Shown in pieces: positions 1-6,895 of a stretch of 43,529 nucleotides of DNA. This stretch comes from Streptomyces sp. WZ.A104 (GTDB lineage: Bacteria; Actinomycetota; Actinomycetes; Streptomycetales; Streptomycetaceae), in the NCBI RefSeq assembly GCF_002382885.1, contig NZ_NWVL01000067.1, positions 1 to 43,529 on the forward strand, in the 5' to 3' direction. The stretch's first letter is position 1; each line of letters begins with the position of its first letter. The translations under genes were made by a program, and so were the position numbers. Below the pieces are notes generated by a model, which saw only the letters and a program-made list of their open reading frames with translations, was not told the origin of the DNA and made no database searches.

Positions 1-758
1 GGCCCCTGCTCGGCGTGCCGCGTCCGCTGCGGCCCGCCCGCAGCGGCGGCCGCCTGCCGCCCCCGCCCGGTGGCGGCCACCGCGAGCACCGCGTACCGGC
101 CCTGCTCCGGCAGCCCCAGCATGGCGGCCGCCTCGGCGAGGTCCGCGATCCGGGCGGTCCCGTCGAGCAGGGCTGCGACCATGAGCCGCTGCCGGTTCTC
201 GCGCCGCCAGGACAGCCGCCGCTCGGCCTGCCGGTAGGCGTCCGCGACGATTCCGCAGTGCTCGTCGACGAAGTTCCAGACGTCGGCGGCGACATGGACG
301 AGCAGCCGTACGTCGTCCGGGTCACGGCGGGCGGTCTCGTCCACGAGGTCCTGCCAGACCATCGCGCCGCCCATCCGGAACGCGTGCAGGACGGCGTCGA
401 GCGGGACGCCCTGTTCGGCGCGGATCTCGCCGATCCCCCGGGACGCGCGGTGGGCGGCCTCCCGGAACTCCCGGGGCCGGATGAGCGAGCCGACGTTGTG
501 CCGCAGCGAGTGGTGGACCTCCTGCCAGACCTCGGCCCGGTCGGCGTCGATGGCCGCCCGGTAGCCGGGCTCCTGTTCGTACAGGGCCTCGACGAGCCTG
601 TCGGTGAGGGCCGGCAGCCCGGCGACGAGGACCCGGGCGGCCCGGTGCAGCACATCGACGGCCTCGCGGTCGGCCAGGGAACGCAGGCGCTGCGGCAACG
701 GCGTCGCGGCGGGCGGTCCGTACGGCGCCCCGATCCGCGAACGTACGAGCTGTGGCAT
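1..758 (-). CDS. PucR-family helix-turn-helix regulator (partial, 3' end beyond window)
   Basis: An open reading frame starts at the ATG at 756-758 and stays open to the left edge (252 codons seen). A good ribosome site (GGTGGAGG) lies just upstream. The visible part is helical, with segments such as VDVLHRAARVLVAGLPALTD, EVWQEVHHSLRHNVGSLIRP and GVPLDAVLHAFRMGGAMVWQ. These resemble the RsbRD-like N-terminal region of actinobacterial PucR/CdaR-type regulators, which normally end in a C-terminal PucR HTH; that end is outside the window. The ligand and targets are unknown. It is read in the same direction as the his operon but is separated from hisF by a hairpin and has its own upstream region with an operator-like palindrome. 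The family call is moderately sure; the role is unknown. Confidence 0.7.
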   Translation of the reverse strand, partial: MPQLVRSRIGAPYGPPAATPLPQRLRSLADREAVDVLHRAARVLVAGLPALTDRLVEALYEQEPGYRAAIDADRAEVWQEVHHSLRHNVGSLIRPREFREAAHRASRGIGEIRAEQGVPLDAVLHAFRMGGAMVWQDLVDETARRDPDDVRLLVHVAADVWNFVDEHCGIVADAYRQAERRLSWRRENRQRLMVAALLDGTARIADLAEAAAMLGLPEQGRYAVLAVAATGRGRQAAAAAGGPQRTRHAEQG

Positions 759-866
759 GGCGGCCTCCACCGGGAATCGGCCGGCCGCGCGAATCGGCCG
801 GCCCGGCGCACCCGGCCCGGCAGGGCGCGAGCGCGGCCGAACGATCCTGACGCCCGCAGAATGACA

Positions 867-882
867 TACCGCCCAGTCGGTA
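867..882. promoter_or_regulatory. TetR-type operator-like palindrome upstream of the PucR-family gene
   Basis: TACCGCCCAGTCGGTA is an imperfect 16-bp palindrome with arms TACCG and CGGTA, about 110 bp upstream of the regulator start. It resembles the TACCGAC...GTCGGTA operators bound by many actinobacterial TetR-family repressors. No repressor gene is nearby, so the link is inference. Confidence 0.35.
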
Positions 883-912
883 CCTAGGGGTCTGCGCGGA
901 ACTGGTCATCAC

Positions 913-955
913 GGTCCTGCAACCCCCGGCGGCGGGCGGCGGGCGTTGCAGGACC
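913..955 (-). terminator. Hairpin terminator after hisF
   Basis: GGTCCTGCAAC (913-923) and GTTGCAGGACC (945-955) are perfect 11-nt inverted arms. A GC-rich 21-nt middle can extend the stem past one mismatch. The hairpin lies about 17 nt beyond the hisF stop and has no T-run, as is usual in Streptomyces. It would end the his transcript before the PucR-family gene. Confidence 0.75.
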
Positions 956-972
956 CTGGGACAGTCCCTGCG

Positions 973-1728
973 TCAGCGGACGGGGTGGCCCGCTTCCCGC
1001 AGGGCGCCCTTGACCTCGGAGATCCGCAGGTCCCCGAAGTGGAAGACGGAGGCGGCGAGCACCGCGTCGGCGCCCGCCTCGATCGCCGGGGCGAAGTCCG
1101 CGAGGCGGCCCGCGCCGCCGGAGGCGATGACGGGGACGGTGACGTGCCGCCGTACCGCCTCGATCATCTCGGTGTCGTAGCCGTCCTTCGTGCCGTCGGC
1201 GTCCATCGAGTTGAGCAGGATCTCGCCGGCACCCAGCTCGGCGGCCCGGTGCGCCCATTCGACGGCGTCGATGCCGGTGCCCCTGCGTCCGCCGTGGGTG
1301 GTGACCTCGAAGCTGCCCTCCGGGGTGCGGCGGGCGTCGACGGAGAGCACCAGGACCTGGCGTCCGAAGCGTTCGGCGATCTCGCGGATGAGGTCGGGGC
1401 GGGCGATGGCGGCGGTGTTGACGCCGACCTTGTCCGCTCCGGCGCGCAGCAGCTTGTCCACGTCGTCGGGGGTGCGGACGCCGCCGCCGACGGTGAGCGG
1501 GATGAAGACCTGCTCGGCGGTGCGGCGGACCACGTCGTACGTCGTCTCGCGGTCGCCGCTGGAGGCGGTGATGTCGAGGAAGGTCAGCTCGTCGGCGCCC
1601 TCGGCGTCGTACAGCTTGGCCATCTCGACGGGGTCACCGGCATCGCGCAGGTTCTGGAAGTTGACGCCCTTGACGACCCGGCCGTTGTCGACGTCCAGGC
1701 AGGGGATGACACGTACGGCGAGGCTCAC
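973..1728 (-). CDS. hisF: Imidazole glycerol phosphate synthase, cyclase subunit HisF
   Basis: HisF is the TIM-barrel half of the HisF-HisH enzyme. It uses ammonia made by HisH to turn PRFAR into imidazole glycerol phosphate and AICAR, in the cytoplasm. The 251-residue product has the normal length. It begins with the family motif VRVIPCLDVDNGRVVKG, giving catalytic Asp12, and has LSVDAR with the second catalytic aspartate at 131. The phosphate-binding loops LTVGGGV and the later IASGGAG are present. It is the last gene of the his operon. Its start overlaps the end of the Rid-family gene by 4 nt (ATGA), so the two are probably translationally coupled. The call is firm. Confidence 0.97.
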   Translation of the reverse strand: MSLAVRVIPCLDVDNGRVVKGVNFQNLRDAGDPVEMAKLYDAEGADELTFLDITASSGDRETTYDVVRRTAEQVFIPLTVGGGVRTPDDVDKLLRAGADKVGVNTAAIARPDLIREIAERFGRQVLVLSVDARRTPEGSFEVTTHGGRRGTGIDAVEWAHRAAELGAGEILLNSMDADGTKDGYDTEMIEAVRRHVTVPVIASGGAGRLADFAPAIEAGADAVLAASVFHFGDLRISEVKGALREAGHPVR

Positions 1729-2141
1729 TTCGCGCCTCCCCGGTAGGCCTCGACCTCGACCTCGACGACCAGGCTCGGGTCGACGAACCCGGACACGATG
1801 ATCATGGAGGCGGCGGGGCGCACGGCGTCGAACAGCTCCTTGTGGGCGCGGCCGATCTCGTCGACGTCCCGGGCGTGCGTGATGTACATCCGGGTGCGGA
1901 CGACGTCCTCGCGGGCGAGGCCCGCCTGCTCCAGCGCCGCGAACGCGACGCCGAAGGCGGTGACCGCCTGCTCGTACGGGGAGCCGGCGGAGATCTGGCC
2001 GTTCACCACGGAGGTGCAGCCCGCCACCAGGACGAGCCCGTTGGGAAGCTCGACGGCGCGCGAGTAGCCGAACTTCTCCTCCCAGGGGGCGCCGGTGGAG
2101 ATCCGCCGCACGGCGGTGGCGGAGGCGGGGGTGTCCGTCAT
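1725..2141 (-). CDS. Rid (YjgF/YER057c/UK114) family protein inside the his operon
   Basis: The product is 138 residues. Both ends overlap their neighbours by 4 nt: ATG at 2139-2141 with the hisA stop, and its own stop with the hisF start. Typical family features are the strand LVLVAGCTSV near the N-terminus, the YEQAVTAFGVAFAALEQAGL helix, DVVRTRMYITHARDVDEIGR, and a final EVEVEAYRG. RidA enzymes remove reactive enamine/imine intermediates. Here the region that in RidA carries the catalytic arginine reads IIVSGFVDPSLVVEVEVE, with glycine near the expected position. It may therefore be a Rid subfamily without deaminase activity. Its position suggests a link to histidine synthesis, but the substrate is unknown. 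Confidence 0.88.
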   Translation of the reverse strand: MTDTPASATAVRRISTGAPWEEKFGYSRAVELPNGLVLVAGCTSVVNGQISAGSPYEQAVTAFGVAFAALEQAGLAREDVVRTRMYITHARDVDEIGRAHKELFDAVRPAASMIIVSGFVDPSLVVEVEVEAYRGGAK

Positions 2142-2863
2142 ACGGCTACCGCCTGGAGCGCCTCTTCCAGGGTGAACGCCTTCGCGTACAGCGCCTTGCC
2201 GACGATCGCGCCCTCGACGCCTTCGGGGACGAGGAGGGAGATCGCGCGGAGGTCGTCGAGCGAGGAGACCCCGCCGGAGGCGACGACCGGGCGGTCGGTG
2301 GCGGCGCAGACGTCCCGCAGCAGGCCCAGGTTGGGGCCCTGGAGGGTGCCGTCCTTGGCGATGTCGGTGACGACGTAGCGGGCGCAGCCCTCGGAGTCGA
2401 GGCGGGCCAGGGTCTCGTAGAGGTCGCCGCCGTCGCGGGTCCAGCCGCGGCCGCGCAGGGTGGTGCCCCGGACGTCGAGGCCGACGGCGATCTTGTCGCC
2501 GTGCTCGGCGATGACCTTGGCGACCCACTCCGGGGTCTCCAGGGCGGCGGTGCCGAGGTTGACGCGGCGGCAGCCGGTGGCGAGGGCGGCCTCCAGCGAG
2601 GCGTCGTCGCGGATGCCGCCGGACAGCTCGACCTTGATGTCCATGGCCCCGGCGACCTCGGCGATCAGTTCCCGGTTGTCACCGGTGCCGAAGGCGGCGT
2701 CCAGGTCGACGAGGTGCAGCCACTCGGCCCCGGCGCGCTGCCAGGCGAGGGCGGCCTCCAGCGGGGAGCCGTAGGAGGTCTCGGAGCCGGACTCACCGTG
2801 GACGAGGCGGACGGCCTGGCCGTCACGGACGTCGACGGCGGGGAGCAGTTCAAGCTTCGGCAT
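2138..2863 (-). CDS. priA: Phosphoribosyl isomerase PriA (HisA/TrpF dual-function type)
   Basis: This TIM-barrel isomerase converts ProFAR to PRFAR in histidine synthesis. In actinobacteria, which mostly lack a separate trpF, the same enzyme also isomerises phosphoribosyl anthranilate for tryptophan. The 241-residue product has PAVDVRDGQAVRLV at the N-terminus (catalytic Asp11), the VGLDVRG strand, and VVTDIAKDGT with the second catalytic Asp at about 167. ELSGGIRDD and VASGGVSS are phosphate-binding loops. The ATG at 2863 overlaps the hisH TAA by one base (TAATG), and the stop overlaps the Rid gene start. The dual function is inferred from lineage, not from the sequence alone. The symbol hisA is also used. 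Confidence 0.95.
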   Translation of the reverse strand: MPKLELLPAVDVRDGQAVRLVHGESGSETSYGSPLEAALAWQRAGAEWLHLVDLDAAFGTGDNRELIAEVAGAMDIKVELSGGIRDDASLEAALATGCRRVNLGTAALETPEWVAKVIAEHGDKIAVGLDVRGTTLRGRGWTRDGGDLYETLARLDSEGCARYVVTDIAKDGTLQGPNLGLLRDVCAATDRPVVASGGVSSLDDLRAISLLVPEGVEGAIVGKALYAKAFTLEEALQAVAV

Positions 2864-3516
2864 TACAGCGTCTCGATCCAGTTGGTCAGCAGCTGGGCGC
2901 CGGCATCGCCGGACTTCTCGGGGTGGAACTGGGTGGCCCACAGCGCGCCGTTCTCCACGGCGGCCACGAACCGTTCGCCGTGCGTGGCCCAGGTGACCCT
3001 GGGGGCACGGATCTTGGCGTTGGTGACTTCGAGGGACCAGTCGTGCGCCGCGTAGGAGTGCACGAAGTAGAAGCGGGCCTCGGGGTCCAGGCCCGCGAAG
3101 AGCCGGGAGTCCTCGGGGGCCTCGACGGTGTTCCAGCCCATGTGCGGGACGACGTCCGCCTTCAGGGGTCCGACCGTACCGGGCCACTCGTCCAGGCCCT
3201 CGGTCTCCACACCGTGCTCGATGCCGCGCTCGAACAGGATCTGCATCCCGACGCAGATGCCCATGACGGGGCGGCCGCCGGAGAGCCTGCGGCCGATGAT
3301 CCAGTCGCCGCGGGCCCGCTTCAGCCCGTCCATGCAGGCGGAGAACGCGCCGACGCCGGGGACGAGGAGCCCGTCGGCGGCCATCGCGCGGTCGTAGTCG
3401 CGGGTGATCTCGACGTCCGCGCCGACGTGGGCGAGGGCCCGCTCCGCGGAGCGGACGTTGCCGAAGCCGTAGTCGAAGACGACGACCTTTTTCCTGCCAG
3501 TCGTTTTGTCAGTCAC
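2863..3516 (-). CDS. hisH: Imidazole glycerol phosphate synthase, glutamine amidotransferase subunit HisH
   Basis: HisH is a class I glutamine amidotransferase that releases ammonia from glutamine and channels it to HisF. The 217-residue product starts at a GTG (3514-3516). It shows VVVFDYGFGNVRS, the oxyanion region LLVPGVGAF, the nucleophile Cys88 in MGICVGMQ, and the His198/Glu200 pair in FHPEKSG. All three triad residues are present. It lies 10 nt after the small membrane-protein gene and overlaps priA by one base. hisH and hisF are separated by priA and the Rid gene. The call is firm. Confidence 0.97.
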   Translation of the reverse strand: MTDKTTGRKKVVVFDYGFGNVRSAERALAHVGADVEITRDYDRAMAADGLLVPGVGAFSACMDGLKRARGDWIIGRRLSGGRPVMGICVGMQILFERGIEHGVETEGLDEWPGTVGPLKADVVPHMGWNTVEAPEDSRLFAGLDPEARFYFVHSYAAHDWSLEVTNAKIRAPRVTWATHGERFVAAVENGALWATQFHPEKSGDAGAQLLTNWIETL

Positions 3517-3526
3517 AGCGTGCCTC

Positions 3527-3694
3527 TCAGTCCCACAGGCCCTGGATCCGCAGGACGCCCGCCACCAGGCACATCACGGAGCCGATCGACAGCAGCACGA
3601 TGACGCCCTTGGGCATCCCCTGCTTGGCGAAGGAGTAGACGCCGCCGGCCAGGAAGAGGCCGACGACGATCAGGATGGTGTTGAGGCCGGTCAC
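3527..3694 (-). CDS. 55-residue membrane protein within the his operon
   Basis: The short frame starts with GTG at 3692-3694, overlapping the hisB stop (GTGA), and ends 10 nt before hisH. The product starts MTGLNTILIVVGLFLAGG and has two hydrophobic stretches, about residues 4-22 and 30-50, joined by a short FAKQGMPKG loop with two lysines. It ends in RIQGLWD. This fits a two-helix membrane hairpin. The overlap with hisB and the steady codon use support a real, coupled gene. I cannot assign a function: it could be a small regulator, a membrane tether for his enzymes, or an unrelated passenger. Confidence 0.8.
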   Translation of the reverse strand: MTGLNTILIVVGLFLAGGVYSFAKQGMPKGVIVLLSIGSVMCLVAGVLRIQGLWD

Positions 3695-4287
3695 AGGGCG
3701 CCCTTCGTGGAGGGCAGGATGCCCGCGGCGCGCGGGTCGTGCTCGGCGGCGTAGCGCAGGGCCCGGGCGAGCGCCTTGAACTGGCACTCGACGATGTGGT
3801 GGGCGTTGCGCCCGTACGGCACGTGGACGTGCAGGGCGATCTGGGCCTGGGCGACGAAGGACTCCAGGATGTGCCGGGTCATCGTCGTGTCGTACGTGCC
3901 GATCATCGGCGCGATGTTCTCCGGCTCGGTGTGCACCAGGTAGGGGCGGCCGGAGAGGTCGACGGTGACCTGGGCGAGCGACTCGTCCAGCGGGACGGTG
4001 CAGTTGCCGAAGCGGTAGATGCCGACCTTGTCGCCGAGGGCCTGCTTGAAGGCGGCGCCGAGCGCGAGGGCGGTGTCCTCGATGGTGTGGTGGGTGTCGA
4101 TGTGCAGGTCGCCGTCGGTCTTGACCGTGAGGTCGAAGAGGCCGTGGCGGCCGAGCTGGTCGAGCATGTGGTCGTAGAAGCCGACCCCGGTGGCGACATC
4201 GACCTTTCCGGTGCCGTCGAGGTTGATCTCGACCAGCACGGACGTTTCCTTCGTGGTGCGTTCCACGCGGCCTACGCGGGGGCTCAT
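3691..4287 (-). CDS. hisB: Imidazoleglycerol-phosphate dehydratase HisB (monofunctional)
   Basis: HisB removes water from imidazole glycerol phosphate to give imidazole acetol phosphate, using manganese. From the ATG at 4287 the product has 198 residues, the size of the monofunctional enzyme; there is no fused phosphatase domain as in E. coli. The metal-binding repeats are clear: GVGFYDHMLDQLGRHG, DTHHTIEDTALALG, a second histidine set in TRHILESF and GRNAHHIVECQFKA, and a C-terminal STKG. An upstream in-frame extension exists, but the chosen ATG overlaps the hisC stop (ATGA), matching the operon pattern. The call is firm. Confidence 0.96.
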   Translation of the reverse strand: MSPRVGRVERTTKETSVLVEINLDGTGKVDVATGVGFYDHMLDQLGRHGLFDLTVKTDGDLHIDTHHTIEDTALALGAAFKQALGDKVGIYRFGNCTVPLDESLAQVTVDLSGRPYLVHTEPENIAPMIGTYDTTMTRHILESFVAQAQIALHVHVPYGRNAHHIVECQFKALARALRYAAEHDPRAAGILPSTKGAL

Positions 4288-5417
4288 GCGTCGTGCTCCT
4301 TCTTGATTTCGCGTACCGCATCGAGGAACGCGTCGTTCTCTGCCGGGGTTCCTGCGGTGACCCGCAGCCATCCCGGTACGCCGTTGTCCCGGACCAGGAC
4401 GCCCCGGTCGAGGATCCGCTGCCAGACGGCGTGGCTGTCGTCGAAGCGGCCGAACTGGACGAAGTTGGCGTCCGACTCGGTGACCTCGTAGCCGATGGCG
4501 CGCAGCTCTGCCACCAGCCGGTCGCGTTCGCTCTTGAGCTGCGCGACGTACCCCAGCAGCGTATCGGTGTGCTCCAGGGCGGCGAGCGCGGTGGCCTGGG
4601 TGACGGAGGAGAGGTGGTACGGCAGGCGCACCAGCTGGACGGCGTCGACGACGGCCGCGTCGGCGGCGAGGTAGCCCAGGCGCAGTCCTGCCGCGCCGAA
4701 CGCCTTGGACATGGTCCGCGAGACGATCAGGTTGCGGCGGCCCTCGATCAGCGGGAGCAGCGAGGGGTGGTGGCTGAACTCGCCGTACGCCTCGTCCACG
4801 ACGACGACCGAGGGCCCGGCGGCCTGGGCGGCCTCGTACAGGGCGAGGACGGTCTCGGCCGCCACGGCGGTGCCGGTGGGGTTGTTGGGCGAGGTGATGA
4901 AGACGACCTCGGGCCGGTGCTCGGCGATGGCGGCGCGGGCGGCTTCCACGTCGATGGTGAAGTCCGCCGAGCGCGGGCCGGAGATCCAGCCGGTGCCGGT
5001 GGACCGGGAGATCAGGGCGTGCATGGAGTAGGAGGGTTCGAAGCCGATCGCGGTGCGGCCGGGCCCGCCGAAGGTCTGGAGCAGCTGCTGAAGGACCTCG
5101 TTGGAGCCGTTGGCGGCCCAGACGTTGGCGGCCCTCACCTCGTACCCGGCGGTGCGGGTGAGGTAGCGGGCCAGCTCGGTGCGGAGCTCGACGGCGTCCC
5201 GGTCGGGGTAGCGGTTGAGGTCGCGGGCGGCCTCGCGGACCCGCTCGGCGATCCGGTCGACGAGCGCTTCGGGCAGCGGGTAGGGGTTCTCGTTGGTGTT
5301 GAGGCGTACGGGGACGTCGAGCTGGGGTGCTCCGTACGGGGACTGGCCGCGCAGTTCGTCGCGGATGGGGAGTTCGTCCCAGGGGTTGCGCGGGGTGGTG
5401 TCGCTGCCGTTCGTCAC
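4284..5417 (-). CDS. hisC: Histidinol-phosphate aminotransferase HisC
   Basis: HisC is a PLP-dependent class I/II aminotransferase that makes histidinol phosphate from imidazole acetol phosphate and glutamate. The product has 377 residues from the GTG at 5415-5417. That GTG overlaps the hisD stop (GTGA) and has GGAAGG about 10 nt upstream; an ATG 18 nt further up (5435) is possible but has a poor ribosome site. Motifs seen are LNTNENPYPLP, AANGSNEVLQQLLQTF, ITSPNNPTGT, VVVDEAYGEF, and SRTMSKAFGAAGLRLGY with the PLP lysine. The N-terminal RGQSPYGAPQLDVPVRLNTN is typical of streptomycete HisC. The call is firm; the start is fairly sure. Confidence 0.95.
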   Translation of the reverse strand: MTNGSDTTPRNPWDELPIRDELRGQSPYGAPQLDVPVRLNTNENPYPLPEALVDRIAERVREAARDLNRYPDRDAVELRTELARYLTRTAGYEVRAANVWAANGSNEVLQQLLQTFGGPGRTAIGFEPSYSMHALISRSTGTGWISGPRSADFTIDVEAARAAIAEHRPEVVFITSPNNPTGTAVAAETVLALYEAAQAAGPSVVVVDEAYGEFSHHPSLLPLIEGRRNLIVSRTMSKAFGAAGLRLGYLAADAAVVDAVQLVRLPYHLSSVTQATALAALEHTDTLLGYVAQLKSERDRLVAELRAIGYEVTESDANFVQFGRFDDSHAVWQRILDRGVLVRDNGVPGWLRVTAGTPAENDAFLDAVREIKKEHDA

Positions 5418-6736
5418 TGCTGTGGGACCTTCCATCCGAACCGTGCCTTCATCGCGGCGCCGTGGGCGGGGAGGTCCTCCGCCTCGGCGAGGGTCACGAC
5501 ATGGTGGGTGACCTCGGCGAGCGCGTCGCGGGTGTAGTCGACGATGTGGATGCCGCGCAGGAAGGACTGCACGGAGAGGCCCGAGGAGTGGCAGGCGCAG
5601 CCGCCGGTGGGCAGGACGTGGTTGGAACCGGCGCAGTAGTCGCCCAGGGAGACCGGGGACCAGGGACCGACGAAGATCGCCCCGGCGTTCCGGACCCGGT
5701 CGGCGACGGCGGCGGCGTCGGCGGTCTGGATCTCCAGGTGCTCGGCGCCGTACGCGTCGACGACCTTGAGGCCGTCCTCGACCGAGGAGACCAGGACGAT
5801 CGCGGACTGGCGGCCCGCGAGGGCGGGCTCGATGCGGTCCTTGATGTGCTTGGAGGCGGCGACCTGCCCGACCAGCTCGGCCTCCGTCGCGGCGGCCAGC
5901 TCCTCGGAGTCGGTGACCAGGACGGCGGCGGCCATCGGGTCGTGCTCGGCCTGGCTGATCAGGTCGGCGGCCACGTGCGCCGGGTCGGCGGTGGCGTCGG
6001 CGAGGATCGCGATCTCGGTGGGCCCGGCCTCGGCGTCGATGCCGATACGGCCCTTGAGGAGGCGCTTGGCGGCGGCGACGTAGATGTTGCCGGGGCCGGT
6101 GACCAGGTTGACCGGGAGACAGTCCTCGGTGCCGTACGCGAACATCGCGACGGCCTGGGCGCCGCCCGCCGCGTACACCTCATCCACACCGAGCAGGGCG
6201 CACGCGGCGAGGATCGTGGGGTGCGGCAGCCCGTCGAAGTCCTTCTGCGGCGGGGAGGCCACGGCGACGCCCTCGACGCCCGCCTCCTGGGCCGGGACGA
6301 CGTTCATCACGACGGAGGAGGGGTAGACCGAGCGGCCGCCGGGGACGTAGAGCCCGACGCGCTCGACGGGGACCCACTTCTCGGTGACGGTGCCGCCGGG
6401 GACGACCTGGGTGGTGTGCGTGGTGCGGCGCTGCTCGCGGTGGACGAGGCGGGCGCGGCGGATCGACTCCTCCAGCGCCGCGCGGACGGCGGGATCCAGC
6501 TCCTTCAGGGCCAGGGAGAGGGCCTCGGCGGGCACCCGGACCGACGGGATCCGGACACCGTCGAACCTCTCCCCCCACTCGATCACTGCCGCGGAGCCAC
6601 GATGGCGTACGTCCTCGCAGATGGGCCGCACCGTCTCCAGGGCGGCTTCCACGTCGAACTCGGCTCGGGGCAGCAGGTCGCGCAGGGCAGCGCCCTCGGG
6701 GAGGACGTCACCGCGCAGATCGATTCGAGAGATCAC
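5414..6736 (-). CDS. hisD: Histidinol dehydrogenase HisD
   Basis: HisD catalyses the last two steps of histidine synthesis, oxidising histidinol to histidine with two NAD+ and a bound zinc. The 440-residue product is full length. It starts at GTG (6734-6736) as MISRIDLRGDVLPEGAALRD. Motifs include RVGLYVPGG, PSSVVMNVVPAQ, GPGNIYVAAAKRLL, DAEAGPTEIAILAD, LISQAEHDP, and the C-terminal SNHVLPTGG. It is the first gene of the leftward operon. No strong Shine-Dalgarno sequence precedes the start, so the transcript could be leaderless. The call is firm. Confidence 0.97.
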   Translation of the reverse strand: MISRIDLRGDVLPEGAALRDLLPRAEFDVEAALETVRPICEDVRHRGSAAVIEWGERFDGVRIPSVRVPAEALSLALKELDPAVRAALEESIRRARLVHREQRRTTHTTQVVPGGTVTEKWVPVERVGLYVPGGRSVYPSSVVMNVVPAQEAGVEGVAVASPPQKDFDGLPHPTILAACALLGVDEVYAAGGAQAVAMFAYGTEDCLPVNLVTGPGNIYVAAAKRLLKGRIGIDAEAGPTEIAILADATADPAHVAADLISQAEHDPMAAAVLVTDSEELAAATEAELVGQVAASKHIKDRIEPALAGRQSAIVLVSSVEDGLKVVDAYGAEHLEIQTADAAAVADRVRNAGAIFVGPWSPVSLGDYCAGSNHVLPTGGCACHSSGLSVQSFLRGIHIVDYTRDALAEVTHHVVTLAEAEDLPAHGAAMKARFGWKVPQQ

Positions 6737-6776
6737 ACGGCAATTCTCGCAGACCGCCGCAGGCCGCCGGTCGCCC

Positions 6777-6793
6777 GTATCACTGGCTGATAC
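6777..6793. promoter_or_regulatory. Inverted repeat between hisD and the divergent membrane-protein gene
   Basis: GTATCA (6777-6782) and TGATAC (6788-6793) are perfect arms around a 5-nt centre, about 41 bp upstream of hisD and 100 bp upstream of the gene at 6896. The spacing is that of an operator rather than a stem-loop. It may regulate either promoter; no binding protein can be named. Confidence 0.35.
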
Positions 6794-6895
6794 ATGTCTC
6801 GGCCATGTCCGGCTGTCACTGCTGACCGCTAGCTTTCACCGCGTCACAGAGAGGGAAGAACAGCACTACAGCACGTGTGCACGGAGGGAGCGGCC

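Noticed and set aside
15..887. Long rightward open frame of 290 residues at the left edge
   Set aside because: It is antisense to the PucR-family gene, has low-complexity proline/arginine/glycine content and no family match; high-GC DNA gives many such frames.
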